A stretch of 64,000 nt of DNA from Rhizobium sullae (GCF_025200715.1 NZ_CP104143.1:3626001-3690000), one strand, 5' to 3'; shown: positions 39,171 through 49,717, counted from the first letter of the stretch. Notes: a model not told the origin generated them from the sequence alone. Numbers and translations: made by a program.

Positions 39171-40963
39171 CACGACGACATCGAGACTGCGGGCAGGGCG
39201 AGAATGAAGCGGGCGCCAAGCACTTCAGCCGTTTCCGCATCAACGATGTTTTCGGCGCGCAACGAGCCGCCATGCGCCTCCGCGATCTGACGGCTGATCG
39301 ATAGGCCGAGACCGGAATTCTGCCCGAAGCCTTCCGATTCCGGCCGGTCGGTGTAGAAGCGCTCAAAGATACGGTCGATATTTTCCGCCTGGATACCTGG
39401 GCCGTTGTCTTCGATGTAGACGATGCAACGGGACCGCGTGCGAAACAGCCGGACTGTGATCTTGCCGCCTTCATCTGGAACGAAGGAGCGGGCGTTCTCG
39501 ATCAGGTTGGTGATGATCTGTCCGATACGAAGATCATGGCCGTTAACAACGAAGCGCGTCTTGATCCCAGGCTTGCGTTCAATCGCGAACTCGATCTGCA
39601 CGTCCTTGTTCTTATGGCGAATCTGTCTGGAAACCTCAACCAGATCGCTGAGGAAAGCCTCGAGATCGACGGATTGGGCATCGACACGGGCAAGCTCGGC
39701 ATCAAGGCGAGAGGCGTCGGAGATATCGCTGATGAGACGATCGAGGCGGCGGACGTCATGTTGGATCACATCCATCAACCGTTTCTTGGAATCATCCGAC
39801 TTGGCAAGCGGCAACGTCTCCACAGCGCTGCGAAGCGACGTCAGCGGGTTCTTGAGCTCGTGGCTGACATCGGCGGCAAAACTCTCGATCGCATCGATGC
39901 GGTCATAAAGTGCGGTGGTCATTGCGCGGAGGGCGATCGAAAGGTTCCCAATCTCGTCCTGGCGGGCCGAAAAATCGGGGATCTCCTCGCGCTCCTTCGC
40001 GCCGCGCCGGACGCGGATCGCCGCAGCCGAGAGACGGCGAAGCGGATTGGCGATAGTCGAGGATAGAACCAGCGACAGCAGAACGTTGACGAGCGTCGCC
40101 ACACCGAAGACGCGCATAATCGCCAGTCGTTCAGCATGGACGATGTTGTCGATGTCGCCTGCCTGCGTTGAAAGGAGCAGAACGCCGAGAACGGCGCGAA
40201 AACGCTGGACCGGGACAGCCACAGAGACGATCAGCTCACCCTTTTCGGTGGTGCGTACAACGGCGCCGCGCACACCAGTCAGCGCATTCATCACTTCCGG
40301 ATAGATTGATCCGTCGCCGCCCGGCGCTTCCTTGTAGACCGGCAGGTTTCCAGGTTGCAACGCCTTGTTGAAAAGCGTCGTAAGCCATTCGCCCCAAGTC
40401 TGCTTTTCCTCTTCAACCGGCGGCAAATTGAAGCGCAAAACCTGGCCGCGCGAATAAAGATGGCGGGAATCGAGAAGCAGGTTGGCATCGGCATCGAAGA
40501 TGCGGGCGCGCGTTCGCGTTGGCGAAATTAGCCGCCTGAGAACCGGTGCAACCTTTTCCGGATCGATAGGGAACTCCAGATCCTCATCATTCGGGACAGG
40601 CGTAATACTTTGCCCGGCCTGCAACTCGAGAAGCTTCTGCGGATCGATCGTGATCGAGTTGGTATCGACGGAAGCCGATGCCGAAACCGCGCCGGCAATG
40701 ATTTCGCCTTGCGTCAGCAAGCTTTCGACGCGGGCGTCGATCAGCCCCTCGCGAAACTGGTTGAGGTAAAGAATGCCGCCGACAAGGACGAGCAGTGCTG
40801 CGAGATTGAAAAAGAGAATGCGGCGCGTCAGGCTCGAAAAGACCGCATTGCCGAAGATCCGGCGAATGATGGTGAAGGGATGCGACCAGCGCCTTCCCCT
40901 GACACGGCGGCCGCTCAAGCCTTCCGCATCATCCAAATCCCTTTCCTGCACCAACTGTGCCAA
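39170..40963 (-). CDS. chvG: two-component sensor histidine kinase ChvG (ExoS)
   Basis: This 597-residue inner-membrane sensor has a first membrane helix at about 48-67, a periplasmic domain of roughly 200 residues, and a second helix (about 285-305, FGVATLVNVLLSLVLSS). A HAMP-like linker and the kinase core follow, with H-box ADVSHELKNPLTSL and ATPase motifs NLIENARSFVP, DNGPGIQ and SGLGLSISRQIAEAHGG. It pairs with ChvI to sense acid and envelope stress and, in symbionts and pathogens, host entry. The first codon appears to be TTG; a GTG five codons in is possible. Confidence 0.95.
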   Translation of the reverse strand: MAQLVQERDLDDAEGLSGRRVRGRRWSHPFTIIRRIFGNAVFSSLTRRILFFNLAALLVLVGGILYLNQFREGLIDARVESLLTQGEIIAGAVSASASVDTNSITIDPQKLLELQAGQSITPVPNDEDLEFPIDPEKVAPVLRRLISPTRTRARIFDADANLLLDSRHLYSRGQVLRFNLPPVEEEKQTWGEWLTTLFNKALQPGNLPVYKEAPGGDGSIYPEVMNALTGVRGAVVRTTEKGELIVSVAVPVQRFRAVLGVLLLSTQAGDIDNIVHAERLAIMRVFGVATLVNVLLSLVLSSTIANPLRRLSAAAIRVRRGAKEREEIPDFSARQDEIGNLSIALRAMTTALYDRIDAIESFAADVSHELKNPLTSLRSAVETLPLAKSDDSKKRLMDVIQHDVRRLDRLISDISDASRLDAELARVDAQSVDLEAFLSDLVEVSRQIRHKNKDVQIEFAIERKPGIKTRFVVNGHDLRIGQIITNLIENARSFVPDEGGKITVRLFRTRSRCIVYIEDNGPGIQAENIDRIFERFYTDRPESEGFGQNSGLGLSISRQIAEAHGGSLRAENIVDAETAEVLGARFILALPAVSMSS

Positions 40964-41040
40964 CGACAGGCCCTTTCGGAGGGCGCGGCCGTTGCCGGCC
41001 TGCGGCCCTCGACAATACTCATGCGCCGCGCCGTCCGGCG

Positions 41041-41772
41041 TCAGGCTGCTTCGCGGAAGCGGTAGCCCACTCCGTAAAGCGTTTCAATCATATCAAAGTC
41101 GGTATCGACCATCTTGAATTTCTTGCGAAGCCGCTTGATGTGGCTGTCGATGGTGCGGTCGTCGACATAGACCTGTTCGTCATAGGCCGCGTCCATCAGC
41201 GCATCGCGGCTTTTCACTACGCCCGGACGCTGTGCGAGCGAGTGAAGGATCAGGAACTCGGTCACCGTCAGCGTTACCGGTTCGCCCTTCCACGTGCAGG
41301 TATGGCGTTCCTGGTCCATGACGAGCTGGCCGCGCTCCAACGAACGCGCAAGCTGGGCAGCGCCCGCCTTAGGCGCAGCGCCGGCGGCCGAGACGGCCGT
41401 TGCTTCCCGGCTGGAGGCGCGACGAAGCACGGCGCGGACCCGTTCCACAAGCAATCGCTGAGAGAATGGCTTTGTGATGAAATCATCCGCGCCCATTTTG
41501 AGGCCGAAGAGTTCGTCGATCTCCTCATCCTTCGAGGTGAGGAAAATCACCGGCATATCGGATTTTTGCCGCAAGCGGCGCAAGAGCTCCATTCCATCCA
41601 TGCGCGGCATCTTGATATCGAAGATGGCAAGATGCGGCGGGCGCGCGATAAGGCCATCGAGGGCCGAGGCGCCATCCGTGTAGGTTTCGACCTTGTATCC
41701 TTCGGCTTCCAGTGCGATCGACACCGAAGTCAGGATGTTGCGGTCGTCGTCAACGAGCGCGATTGTCGCCAT
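41041..41772 (-). CDS. chvI: two-component response regulator ChvI
   Basis: This 243-residue OmpR-type regulator has a receiver domain starting [12 protein letters not shown], with the phospho-aspartate at D52 ([12 protein letters not shown]). The winged-helix DNA-binding domain carries [15 protein letters not shown] and [14 protein letters not shown]. The ATG at 41772 has GGAG upstream and gives the N-terminus of known ChvI proteins. It precedes chvG by 77 bp. The divergent gene pckA starts 344 bp away across an AT-rich region. Confidence 0.97.
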   Translation of the reverse strand: MATIALVDDDRNILTSVSIALEAEGYKVETYTDGASALDGLIARPPHLAIFDIKMPRMDGMELLRRLRQKSDMPVIFLTSKDEEIDELFGLKMGADDFITKPFSQRLLVERVRAVLRRASSREATAVSAAGAAPKAGAAQLARSLERGQLVMDQERHTCTWKGEPVTLTVTEFLILHSLAQRPGVVKSRDALMDAAYDEQVYVDDRTIDSHIKRLRKKFKMVDTDFDMIETLYGVGYRFREAA

Positions 41773-42116
41773 GGTGTTCGTCTCCGTCATCTATGCGCAT
41801 CTCCCGGAATTTTTGATGTCCCCAGGCCGGCCCCAACGACCGGATGCGCTTATGGAGGATAAAGGTGGAACAAATTGTGGCAAAGATAAAGGGTAGCATT
41901 GTCGCAATGATCAAAACGGCAGGACACAAGTGTTGCGATAAAAATCGATCCAAAATGCTCAGTTCAAACGATTTAAAATGAATAAAATAAATTTAAATCG
42001 ATTAAATATTTGATATCATTATATTTTCTTCATTTAGCGCTATTGCTTTTTAAAATTCGTCACCTTACTTTTTCTCTCAGTTTTAACGGCGGCAGCCTTG
42101 GACGAAAGGAAAAGCC
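41773..42116. promoter_or_regulatory. AT-rich divergent promoter region of chvI and pckA
   Basis: This 344-bp stretch has no gene. Its right two thirds are much more AT-rich than the surroundings. It holds a perfect 9-bp inverted repeat (CGATTTAAA 41969-41977 / TTTAAATCG 41992-42000) 14 nt apart. The right half-site continues into a near-palindrome with ATTAAAT. It must contain promoters for both chvI and pckA; exact -35/-10 boxes cannot be fixed by eye. Confidence 0.55.
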
Positions 42117-43727
42117 ATGGAGACGTTCGGAATTCACAACCCGGCGATAGCGCTGGCGACGATCGGTTTGGGACGCGCAAAAAGCGTCCGCTATAACCTT
42201 AGCGCCGCCTCCCTTTATGAAGAAGCGATTCGCCGCGGTGAAGCCGAACTCACGGCCCAAGGCGCCCTTCGTGCTCTGACAGGACAGCATACCGGCCGCT
42301 CGCCACGCGACAAATTCGTCGTCCGCGATGCCAATACGGACGGCGAAATCTGGTGGGACAACAACAAGCCGATGTCGCCGGAGCATTTTGCCTTGCTGCA
42401 TCAAGATATGCTGGCGCATGCCGTCGGCAAGGAGCTTTTCGCTCAGGACCTGATCGGCGGCGCCGACAAGAACTACGCGCTGCCGACGCGTGTCGTGACG
42501 GAATTTGCCTGGCACTCGCTTTTCATCCGCAATCTTCTGATCCGTCCGGAGCTTTCTGCCCTTGCATCCTTCGTGCCGAAACTGACGATCATCGATCTGC
42601 CGAGCTTCAAGGCTGATCCGGAGCGCCACGGCTGCCGCAGTGAAACGGTGATTGCATGTGATCTCACGAACGGCCTCGTTCTGATTGGCGGCACCTCTTA
42701 TGCCGGCGAGATGAAGAAATCCGTCTTCACCGTGCTTAACTACTTGCTTCCAGCAACCGGTGTCATGCCAATGCATTGCTCGGCGAATGCCGGCCCGGAT
42801 GGTGATTCTGCGGTTTTCTTCGGCCTCTCCGGCACCGGCAAGACGACGCTCTCTGCTGATCCGACGCGTACGTTGATCGGAGACGACGAGCATGGCTGGG
42901 GCGAAAATGGCATCTTCAACTTCGAAGGCGGCTGCTATGCCAAGACGATCCGCCTTTCGGCGGAAGCGGAGCCGGAAATCTATGCGACGACGCAGCGTTT
43001 CGGCACGGTGCTTGAAAACGTGGTGCTCAACGAACTGCGTGAGCCGGATTTCGACGACGGTTCGCTGACGGAAAACACCCGCTGCGCCTATCCGCTTGAT
43101 TTCATTCCCAATGCCTCGAAGACAGGCCTCGCCGCGCATCCAAAGACGATCATCATGCTAACGGCAGATGCTTTCGGCGTCATGCCGCCGATCGCGCGTC
43201 TGACGCCGGATCAGGCCATGTATCACTTCCTTTCCGGCTATACCGCAAAGGTCGCCGGCACGGAGAAGGGAGTGACGGAGCCGGAAGCGACATTCTCGAC
43301 CTGCTTCGGTGCGCCGTTCATGCCGCGTCATCCGACTGAATATGGCAATCTCTTGAAGCAGCTGATTGGCCGCCATGGTGTTGATTGCTGGCTGGTCAAC
43401 ACGGGCTGGACGGGCGGCGCATACGGCACCGGCAAGCGCATGCCGATCAAGGCAACGCGCGCCTTACTGTCGGCAGCTCTCTCCGGCGAACTGGCCAAGG
43501 CAGAGTTCCGCATTGATCCGAATTTTGGTTTCGCAGTGCCCGTTGCTGTCGCTGGCGTCGAAACCAGCATTCTCGATCCGCGCTCCACGTGGGCCAACGG
43601 GGCGGCATATGACGTTCAGGCAGAAAAGCTCGTCTCAATGTTCATTTCGAACTTCGCGAAGTTCGAGGCACATGTTGATGGCGGCGTGCGCGATGCGGCA
43701 CCCGGTATCAAGGCCGCTGCCGAATAG
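42117..43727 (+). CDS. pckA: phosphoenolpyruvate carboxykinase (ATP)
   Basis: This 536-residue enzyme converts oxaloacetate to PEP, the entry to gluconeogenesis. The kinase loop [13 protein letters not shown] is near 239-251 and the PEPCK signature [13 protein letters not shown] near 282-294. AAAGGA precedes the ATG. It is divergent from chvI-chvG, and a terminator overlapping a parS-like site follows. In rhizobia pckA is needed for growth on dicarboxylates. Confidence 0.97.
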   Translation: METFGIHNPAIALATIGLGRAKSVRYNLSAASLYEEAIRRGEAELTAQGALRALTGQHTGRSPRDKFVVRDANTDGEIWWDNNKPMSPEHFALLHQDMLAHAVGKELFAQDLIGGADKNYALPTRVVTEFAWHSLFIRNLLIRPELSALASFVPKLTIIDLPSFKADPERHGCRSETVIACDLTNGLVLIGGTSYAGEMKKSVFTVLNYLLPATGVMPMHCSANAGPDGDSAVFFGLSGTGKTTLSADPTRTLIGDDEHGWGENGIFNFEGGCYAKTIRLSAEAEPEIYATTQRFGTVLENVVLNELREPDFDDGSLTENTRCAYPLDFIPNASKTGLAAHPKTIIMLTADAFGVMPPIARLTPDQAMYHFLSGYTAKVAGTEKGVTEPEATFSTCFGAPFMPRHPTEYGNLLKQLIGRHGVDCWLVNTGWTGGAYGTGKRMPIKATRALLSAALSGELAKAEFRIDPNFGFAVPVAVAGVETSILDPRSTWANGAAYDVQAEKLVSMFISNFAKFEAHVDGGVRDAAPGIKAAAE

Positions 43728-43742
43728 GCCACAAGACATTGA

Positions 43743-43758
43743 TGATTCACGTGAAACC
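43743..43758. promoter_or_regulatory. parS: second parS-like ParB binding site
   Basis: TGATTCACGTGAAACC matches the parS consensus at 14 of 16 positions and shares its first 15 bases with the site at 5557. It lies downstream of pckA, in non-coding DNA, about 38 kb from the first copy, and its right end forms part of the pckA terminator stem. Confidence 0.65.
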
Positions 43759-43780
43759 CGGCGACCTCGCCGGGTTTTTC
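43754..43780 (+). terminator. Rho-independent terminator of pckA
   Basis: AAACCCGGCG / CGCCGGGTTT forms a 10-bp stem with a 4-nt loop and a T-run. It overlaps the parS-like site. Confidence 0.87.
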
Positions 43781-43822
43781 TTTGCATGTTTTAAAAATCC
43801 TGCCGATATGAGATAGAAGCGC

Positions 43823-44257
43823 ATGGCTAGCGACGCGCTCTATATCAACGACAGGATTACCATCGCTGGATGGGAGCTGACGGAACAGTTCGTTCTGGCT
43901 GGCGGTCCCGGCGGCCAGAATGTCAACAAGGTTTCGACCGCCGTCCAGCTGTTCTTCAACATCGTGAATTCCCCCTCGCTTCCCGACCGTGTCAAGACGA
44001 ATGCCACGAAGCTGGCGGGCAAACGCATGTCAAAAGAAGGCGCGCTGATGATCGAGGCAAGTCGTTTTCGCAGCCAGGATCGCAATCGCGAGGATGCGCG
44101 GGAACGCCTCAAGGACTTGATCCTCGAAGCCGCCAAGCCGCCACCGCCACCGCGCAGGAAAACAAAGCCGACCAAAGGCTCGATCGAACGCCGCCTGAAG
44201 GAGAAATCCGGGCGGGCCGAAGTGAAGAAGATGCGCAGCCGTCCTGGCGGAGAATGA
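43823..44257 (+). CDS. arfB: alternative ribosome-rescue factor ArfB (YaeJ)
   Basis: This 144-residue peptidyl-tRNA hydrolase of the RF-like family has the GGQ loop GGPGGQNVNKVSTAV at 27-41. Its basic C-terminal tail (PPPPPRRKTKPTKGSIERR and on) enters the mRNA channel of stalled ribosomes. The short length without codon-recognition domains separates it from true release factors. It is followed one base later by alkB, suggesting co-transcription. Confidence 0.94.
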   Translation: MASDALYINDRITIAGWELTEQFVLAGGPGGQNVNKVSTAVQLFFNIVNSPSLPDRVKTNATKLAGKRMSKEGALMIEASRFRSQDRNREDARERLKDLILEAAKPPPPPRRKTKPTKGSIERRLKEKSGRAEVKKMRSRPGGE

Positions 44258-44258
44258 T

Positions 44259-44870
44259 ATGCCGCAGCTTTCGAATGGCGTTCGTCATTTCCCCGAGTAC
44301 CTTGACCGTGCCCGGCAGGAAGGACTCGTCGAAATGATTCGCTCCATCGTCGCCGAAGCCCCGCTTTTCGTGCCCGTGATGCCGGGAACGGGCAGGCCGA
44401 TGTCGGTGCGGATGACCAATTGTGGACCGCTCGGCTGGGTCACGGACAAGGAGCGCGGCTACCGTTATCAATCGACGCATCCGGTCACTGGCATGCCATG
44501 GCCGGCAATGCCGGAGGTGCTTCTCGACATCTGGAACGATGTTTCCGGTTACGGAAAACCTCCGCAGGCTTGCCTGATCAATTTCTATTCCGACGATGCA
44601 AAAATGGGCCTGCATCAAGACAGGGACGAGCGGGATCTGACGGCGCCCGTGGTCTCGATCTCTCTCGGCAACAACTGCCTCTTCCGCGTTGGCGGGCTTT
44701 CCCGCACCGACCGCACGAAGTCGATCAAACTCACCAGCGGCGACATCGTGGTGCTTGGGGGCGAAGGGCGTCTGTGCTTTCACGGCGTCGACCGCATCTA
44801 TCCGGCGACATCGACGCTGCTCAAGAATGGCGGGCGGATCAACCTGACGTTAAGGCGTGTCGATCCGTGA
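44259..44870 (+). CDS. alkB: AlkB-type alpha-ketoglutarate-dependent DNA/RNA demethylase
   Basis: This 203-residue Fe(II)/2-oxoglutarate dioxygenase repairs alkylated bases. The iron ligands are visible as LHQDRDE (H119, D121) and CFHGVDRI (H175). The 2-oxoglutarate-binding arginine is in RINLTLRR near 193-200. The NCGPLGWVTDKERGYRY segment matches the nucleotide-recognition lid of E. coli AlkB. It starts right after arfB. No adaptive-response ada gene is nearby. Confidence 0.94.
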   Translation: MPQLSNGVRHFPEYLDRARQEGLVEMIRSIVAEAPLFVPVMPGTGRPMSVRMTNCGPLGWVTDKERGYRYQSTHPVTGMPWPAMPEVLLDIWNDVSGYGKPPQACLINFYSDDAKMGLHQDRDERDLTAPVVSISLGNNCLFRVGGLSRTDRTKSIKLTSGDIVVLGGEGRLCFHGVDRIYPATSTLLKNGGRINLTLRRVDP

Positions 44871-44876
44871 ATCCGG

Positions 44877-45872
44877 CTAAAGTTTCCTGAGCGCGACCTG
44901 CTCGATAAGGTGGTTCTCGCCTTTGCGCAGGATCAAATCAGCGCGTGGGCGGGTCGGCAGGATGTTCTGCCGGAGATTCTTCAGGTTGATGTTGGCCCAG
45001 AGCCCCTCCGCGATCGAAAGCGCTTCTTTCTCGCTGATCGACGCATAGCGATGGAAATAGGAATTCGGATCACGGAAGGCGGTTTCGCGCAGGCGCATGA
45101 AGCGTGTGACGTACCAGTTGTGGATCAGTTCTTCTTCGGCATCGATGTAGATCGAGAAATCGAAGAAGTCGGAAACCATCGGCACGATCTTGCCGTCGGC
45201 AGGAAGGTCACGCGACTGCAGAACGTTGATGCCTTCGAACACCAGGATGTCTGGCCGGTCGATGATCGTGTATTCGTTCGGAACGACGTCATAGACAAGG
45301 TGAGAATAAACGGGGGCTTTTACATTCGGCTGCCCGGCCTTGATCGCGGAGAGAAATTTCAGGATGGCGCCTGTGTCGTAGCTTTCCGGAAAGCCTTTGC
45401 GCTGCATCAGGTTTTCGCGTTCGAGTACCGCGTTCGGATGCAGGAAGCCGTCCGTCGTGATCAGGTCGACTTTTGGGCTCGACGGCCAGCGCCGCAGGAG
45501 CTCCTTCAAGATACGCGCGGTCGTCGATTTGCCGACGGCGACAGAGCCGGCGATACCGATGACAAAGGGCGTTTTTGTCACGTCGGACAGGGTCAGGAAT
45601 CGGTTGCGCTGCTCGAAGAGCAATTGCGATGATTCGACGTGTGAAGAAAGCAGACGCGACAGCGAGAGGTAGATGCGCCGGACTTCGTCGAGATCGACCG
45701 GATCACCCATCGAGCGCAGTCTCGCGACTTCCTCGGCCGTTAGCGTGAGCGGCGTGTCGGCGCGGAACTTCGCCCATTCCTCGGAAGAAAAGAAATTGTA
45801 GGGCGAATAGGAATTCGCCTGGAAGTGATCGAGCGCTTCTGGCGCCCCAAGAATTTGCGTCGCGATACTCAT
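44877..45872 (-). CDS. coaA: pantothenate kinase type I
   Basis: This 331-residue P-loop enzyme commits pantothenate to coenzyme [18 protein letters not shown] lies near 105-120, and the family segments [17 protein letters not shown] and [10 protein letters not shown] are present. ATG at 45872 follows the hisE stop by 5 bp; a TTG one codon earlier is also in frame. It is the last gene of the minus-strand his cluster, as in other rhizobia. It is convergent with alkB with only 6 bp between stops. Confidence 0.95.
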   Translation of the reverse strand: MSIATQILGAPEALDHFQANSYSPYNFFSSEEWAKFRADTPLTLTAEEVARLRSMGDPVDLDEVRRIYLSLSRLLSSHVESSQLLFEQRNRFLTLSDVTKTPFVIGIAGSVAVGKSTTARILKELLRRWPSSPKVDLITTDGFLHPNAVLERENLMQRKGFPESYDTGAILKFLSAIKAGQPNVKAPVYSHLVYDVVPNEYTIIDRPDILVFEGINVLQSRDLPADGKIVPMVSDFFDFSIYIDAEEELIHNWYVTRFMRLRETAFRDPNSYFHRYASISEKEALSIAEGLWANINLKNLRQNILPTRPRADLILRKGENHLIEQVALRKL

Positions 45873-45877
45873 CAACT

Positions 45878-46192
45878 CTACCGGCTGGCCTTTTCCTTGA
45901 GGCCGGATTGAGCGGTACGTCGCTCAAGTTCCGCCATTACATCCTGCAACGGAATGCCTGCTATCTTCAATACGACCAAAAGGTGATAGAGGAGGTCGGC
46001 CGTCTCGTAGGTAAGATTGTCGCGATCGTCGGTCACGGCAGCCATAACGGCTTCAATGGCTTCTTCGCCGAGTTTCTTCGCGGCCTTCTGCTGCCCGGCG
46101 GCAACGAGCTTTGCCGTCCAGGATTCATCCGGTGGGGCCTTCGACCGTTCGTCGACGATTTTTTCCAGATCGGAAAGGGAAAATCCGGTCAT
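45878..46192 (-). CDS. hisE: phosphoribosyl-ATP pyrophosphatase
   Basis: This 104-residue stand-alone HisE hydrolyses phosphoribosyl-ATP, step 2 of histidine synthesis. The MazG-like core reads [14 protein letters not shown] and [13 protein letters not shown], carrying the metal-binding acids. HisI is not fused to it and is not in the window. It lies 14 bp after hisF and 5 bp before coaA. Confidence 0.94.
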   Translation of the reverse strand: MTGFSLSDLEKIVDERSKAPPDESWTAKLVAAGQQKAAKKLGEEAIEAVMAAVTDDRDNLTYETADLLYHLLVVLKIAGIPLQDVMAELERRTAQSGLKEKASR

Positions 46193-46206
46193 TCTGTCAC
46201 TTTCAA

Positions 46207-46995
46207 TCAGTCGAGGCGCATCGCGATGCCGTGCGAAGACATATAGTGTTTCGCTTCGCCGACGGAATAGGTGCCGAAGTGGAAGATAGATGCAGCAAGC
46301 ACGGCATTGGCATGGCCATCCTTCACGCCCGCGACCAAGTCGTCGAGATCGCCGACCCCGCCCGAAGCGATGACGGGCACGCGGACGGAATCGGCGATCG
46401 CCCGGGTGAGTTCAAGATCGTAGCCGGCTTTCGTACCGTCGCGATCCATGGAAGTGACCAGAAGCTCCCCGGCCCCGCGCGCAACCATCTTCTGCGCAAA
46501 TTCCAAGGCATCGATGCCGGTCGCATTGCGTCCGCCGTGGGTATAGATTTCCCAGGCGCTCAAGTTGTCCTGGCCAACGGCTTGGGTGCGGCGCCGCTTG
46601 GCGTCGATCGAAACGACGATGCATTGGTCGCCGAACTTGTCAGCCGCTTCGGCGACGAAATCCGGGTTGTTCACCGCCGCTGAGTTGATCGAAACCTTGT
46701 CGGCACCGCAAAGAAGTAGCTTGCGGATATCGGCGAGGCTGCGCACGCCGCCGCCGACGGTCAGCGGCATGAAGCACTGCTCGGCAGTGCGGGAAACGAC
46801 GTCAAAAATGGTTTCGCGGTTGTCGGAAGAAGCCGTGATGTCGAGGAAGCAGAGTTCGTCGGCGCCGGCTGCATCATAGGCTTTCGCAGCCTCGACCGGA
46901 TCGCCGGCATCAATCAGATTGACGAAATTGACGCCCTTGACGACACGGCCGTCCTTGACGTCGAGGCAGGGGATGACGCGGGCTTTCAGGGTCAT
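46207..46995 (-). CDS. hisF: imidazole glycerol phosphate synthase subunit HisF
   Basis: This 262-residue TIM-barrel cyclase subunit begins [20 protein letters not shown], with the catalytic aspartate in CLDV; the second lies in [13 protein letters not shown]. It uses ammonia from HisH to form IGP and AICAR. Its ATG overlaps the hisA stop (ATGA). Confidence 0.97.
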   Translation of the reverse strand: MTLKARVIPCLDVKDGRVVKGVNFVNLIDAGDPVEAAKAYDAAGADELCFLDITASSDNRETIFDVVSRTAEQCFMPLTVGGGVRSLADIRKLLLCGADKVSINSAAVNNPDFVAEAADKFGDQCIVVSIDAKRRRTQAVGQDNLSAWEIYTHGGRNATGIDALEFAQKMVARGAGELLVTSMDRDGTKAGYDLELTRAIADSVRVPVIASGGVGDLDDLVAGVKDGHANAVLAASIFHFGTYSVGEAKHYMSSHGIAMRLD

Positions 46996-47741
46996 TGTGC
47001 ATTATCCTTTTGCCGCGCCGCCTTGATCAGCGCCAAGGCTTCCTTGGGGTCGATACGCCCATCATACAGCGCGCGGCCGGAGATGGCACCTTCCAGCTTG
47101 CGGGCGTCGGGCTGCAGCATGCGCTTCACATCCCGGATCGAAGCGAGCCCGCCCGAGGCGATCACCGGGATCGAAACGGCATCGGCAAGCTCCAGCGTCG
47201 AGGCCCAGTTGATGCCGGTCAGGATCCCGTCGCGATCGATATCCGTGTATATGATCGCCGCGACGCCGGCACCTTCGAATTTCCTGGCAAGTTCGATGAC
47301 GCCAAGCTCGGACGCTTCCGCCCAACCTTCGACGGCAACCTTACCGCCTTTCGCATCGATACCAACGGCAACGCGGCCGGGAAACTGCTTGCAGGCTTCG
47401 ATAACAAGCGCCGGATCGCGAACGGCGATCGTGCCGAGGATCACGCGGGTCAGGCCACGTACCAGCCAGCTTTCGATATGGGCAAGCGTCCGGATGCCGC
47501 CACCGAGCTGCACCGGGTTCGTCGTTGCCTTGAGGATTGCATCGACAGCGGCTCCATTGACGCTCTCGCCAGCAAAGGCACCGTTGAGGTCAACGACATG
47601 AAGCCATTCGAAGCCCTGATCCTCGAAGGTTTTCGCCTGCGCGGCAGGGTCGGGGTTGTAGACCGTTGCCTGCTCCATGTCGCCGAGCTTCAGGCGAACG
47701 CAGTGGCCGTCCTTCAGGTCAATGGCGGGAAATAATATCAT
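46992..47741 (-). CDS. hisA: ProFAR isomerase (HisA)
   Basis: This 249-residue TIM-barrel isomerase converts ProFAR to PRFAR. It starts [17 protein letters not shown] with the catalytic aspartate in AIDL, and the second is in [12 protein letters not shown]. HisA and HisF are homologous half-barrel duplications and sit side by side here. It follows hisH by 29 bp. Confidence 0.97.
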   Translation of the reverse strand: MILFPAIDLKDGHCVRLKLGDMEQATVYNPDPAAQAKTFEDQGFEWLHVVDLNGAFAGESVNGAAVDAILKATTNPVQLGGGIRTLAHIESWLVRGLTRVILGTIAVRDPALVIEACKQFPGRVAVGIDAKGGKVAVEGWAEASELGVIELARKFEGAGVAAIIYTDIDRDGILTGINWASTLELADAVSIPVIASGGLASIRDVKRMLQPDARKLEGAISGRALYDGRIDPKEALALIKAARQKDNAQ

Positions 47742-47770
47742 GTGATTCAGTCCTTGCAGGTTGCGCGAGC

Positions 47771-48421
47771 CTAAGGCTTCCAGCGCAGGAAATTGGTGAT
47801 CAGGGCAAGACCAAGCTTCTGGCTTTTTTCCGGATGGAATTGCGAACCGGCCATATTGTCGCGTCCGACGAAGGCCGTCATCGGCCCGCCATACTCTGTC
47901 GTCGCAATGACGTCACCGGCGTTCCTGGCGGCCAAATGGTAGGAATGCACAAAATAGGCATGCAGACCATCAGGCCCTGTCGGAATGCCTTCGAAGAGCG
48001 GATGCGGATGCTTGAGGTCGAGCGTGTTCCAGCCGATCTGCGGTATCTTGAGATCGGGATCGTTGGGGTTCATTTCGACGACGTCGCCAGGAATCCAGCC
48101 AAAACCTCGCGTCACCGTCTTTTCGAGGCCGCGTGACGACATCAGTTGCATGCCGACACAGATGCCGAGGAAGGGCCGAGCCTTCCTTTCGACCGCTTCG
48201 ATCAGCGCCTCGGCCAGGCCGGGAACAGCATCGAGCCCGTGGCGGCAATCGGCATAGGCACCGACGCCCGGCAGAACGATGCGGTCGGCCGACGCGACAT
48301 TGTCGGCCTTGTCCGTCAGGTCGATATGCGCGTCGATGCCTGCCTCGCGCGCTGCACGCTCAAAGGCCTTTGTTGCCGAGCGCAGATTGCCCGAGCCGTA
48401 GTCGATAATTGCGACGCGCAT
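47771..48421 (-). CDS. hisH: imidazole glycerol phosphate synthase glutaminase subunit HisH
   Basis: This 216-residue class-I glutamine amidotransferase subunit passes ammonia to HisF. The nucleophile cysteine lies in [10 protein letters not shown] near 87, and the histidine-glutamate pair is in [10 protein letters not shown] near 193-202. It overlaps the DUF2628 gene by one base (TAATG). Confidence 0.96.
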   Translation of the reverse strand: MRVAIIDYGSGNLRSATKAFERAAREAGIDAHIDLTDKADNVASADRIVLPGVGAYADCRHGLDAVPGLAEALIEAVERKARPFLGICVGMQLMSSRGLEKTVTRGFGWIPGDVVEMNPNDPDLKIPQIGWNTLDLKHPHPLFEGIPTGPDGLHAYFVHSYHLAARNAGDVIATTEYGGPMTAFVGRDNMAGSQFHPEKSQKLGLALITNFLRWKP

Positions 48422-48915
48422 TAGCGTCCTCCGTTAAACCCAAAGAGACCAAGCGAAGTCGTATTGCCGTTGCGGCGGGGGGAAGGCGGATGTCGCTCCC
48501 ATTCCGGCGCGGGCATGCTGTCGCCATCTGCATTGGTCTCAAAATTCGAAAAGTAGATCTCTTCTGCGGTCGCAAGCGAATCCGCGGTGATCACGGCTTC
48601 CTCGTTCCAGCCTTTGGAAGCGAGATTTCGGATCCGCAGGTTCTGGCCCTCGAAACCGGCCAGAATGCAGGTACCAATTGTGATCGCAAAACCTGCCGGC
48701 CAGAGCCCGGGCCGATCCATAAGAACACCGCCCAGGCCTTGAAGCAGGAATGCTGCAATCGCATGGAGCCAAAGCCGGTGCGCAAGAAGCCATAGCCAGG
48801 GGAAAAGAAAGCCGAGCAGGGTGAAGCCGTCGCGGATGACGCGCGTCTTCTCATGGGTGACATCCGTTCCGCCCGGAGGCGTCAGAACCAGATAGCTGGA
48901 AGTCATATCGTTCAA
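48421..48915 (-). CDS. DUF2628 membrane protein inside the his cluster
   Basis: This 164-residue protein has two or three hydrophobic segments (about 31-62 and 70-88) and a polar C-terminal tail rich in Pro, Arg and Gly. [24 protein letters not shown] is the DUF2628 core. The family's function is unknown. It starts 15 bp after hisB and overlaps hisH, so it is co-transcribed with histidine genes. A start three codons later (48906) is possible. Confidence 0.82.
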   Translation of the reverse strand: MNDMTSSYLVLTPPGGTDVTHEKTRVIRDGFTLLGFLFPWLWLLAHRLWLHAIAAFLLQGLGGVLMDRPGLWPAGFAITIGTCILAGFEGQNLRIRNLASKGWNEEAVITADSLATAEEIYFSNFETNADGDSMPAPEWERHPPSPRRNGNTTSLGLFGFNGGR

Positions 48916-48930
48916 GCTCCCTGAAGGGGC

Positions 48931-49539
48931 TCAGACGAGCGTGCCCTTCGTCGAGGGAACACGGCCCGCCTGTCTCGGATCGATCTCTGTCGCCATGCGC
49001 AGCGCGCGGGCAACGGCCTTGAAGCAGGTCTCTGCAATATGATGGTTGTTGGCACCATATTGGTTCAAGATATGCAAGGTGATGCCGGCGTTCTGCGCCA
49101 GTGCTTGGAAGAATTCGCGGACAAGTTCGGTGTCGAAGGCGCCGATCTTCGGCGCGCTGAAGGCGACATTCCAGACCAGGAACGGACGACCGGAAAGATC
49201 GACAGCAGCTTTCGTCATCGTCTCGTCCATGGCAAGGTCGATCGAAGCATAGCGGGTGATGCCGCGGCGGTCGCCGAGCGCTTTTGCAATCGCCTGGCCT
49301 ATCGCGATCCCGGTATCTTCGACTGTGTGGTGATCGTCGATATGCAGGTCGCCCTTCGTTTCGATGTCCATGTCGATCAGTGAGTGTCGCGAAAGCTGGT
49401 CTAGCATATGGTCGAAGAAGCCGACGCCCGTCGAAATCTTGGCTTTGCCGCTGCCGTCAAGATTGACGGAAACGGAAACCGAAGTCTCTTTCGTCTTGCG
49501 GGAAACACTGCCCGTGCGGCTTGCTGCAGTATCGGCCAT
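48931..49539 (-). CDS. hisB: imidazoleglycerol-phosphate dehydratase
   Basis: This 202-residue enzyme dehydrates IGP, step 6 of histidine synthesis. The duplicated manganese-binding motifs are [14 protein letters not shown] with [15 protein letters not shown] [14 protein letters not shown], and the second half's [17 protein letters not shown]. The ATG at 49539 is chosen because the conserved region starts soon after it and GGAGCA precedes it; the upstream frame to 49632 has no similarity. It is monofunctional, without a HisN-type phosphatase domain, and leads the cluster. Confidence 0.96.
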   Translation of the reverse strand: MADTAASRTGSVSRKTKETSVSVSVNLDGSGKAKISTGVGFFDHMLDQLSRHSLIDMDIETKGDLHIDDHHTVEDTGIAIGQAIAKALGDRRGITRYASIDLAMDETMTKAAVDLSGRPFLVWNVAFSAPKIGAFDTELVREFFQALAQNAGITLHILNQYGANNHHIAETCFKAVARALRMATEIDPRQAGRVPSTKGTLV

Positions 49540-49717
49540 ATGGCTGCTCCATCGGGAATGACGGCCGTTCCTTATCAGGCGTTCCATAAAATATCCAGAA
49601 GCGCACCGGCAGAAAAACCCGCCCATTTGCAATCGCCATCGGCAAACTTACATAGGGCTCACAGGGGCCGGTGAGCGGCTCGGCGTAACGCCCGCTGATC
49701 CGGGCAAGGATGTTTTG

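Noticed and set aside
44109..44783. Antisense frame of 224 codons opposite arfB and alkB
   Set aside because: Both plus-strand genes have complete catalytic motifs and the antisense product has none; it is a shadow.
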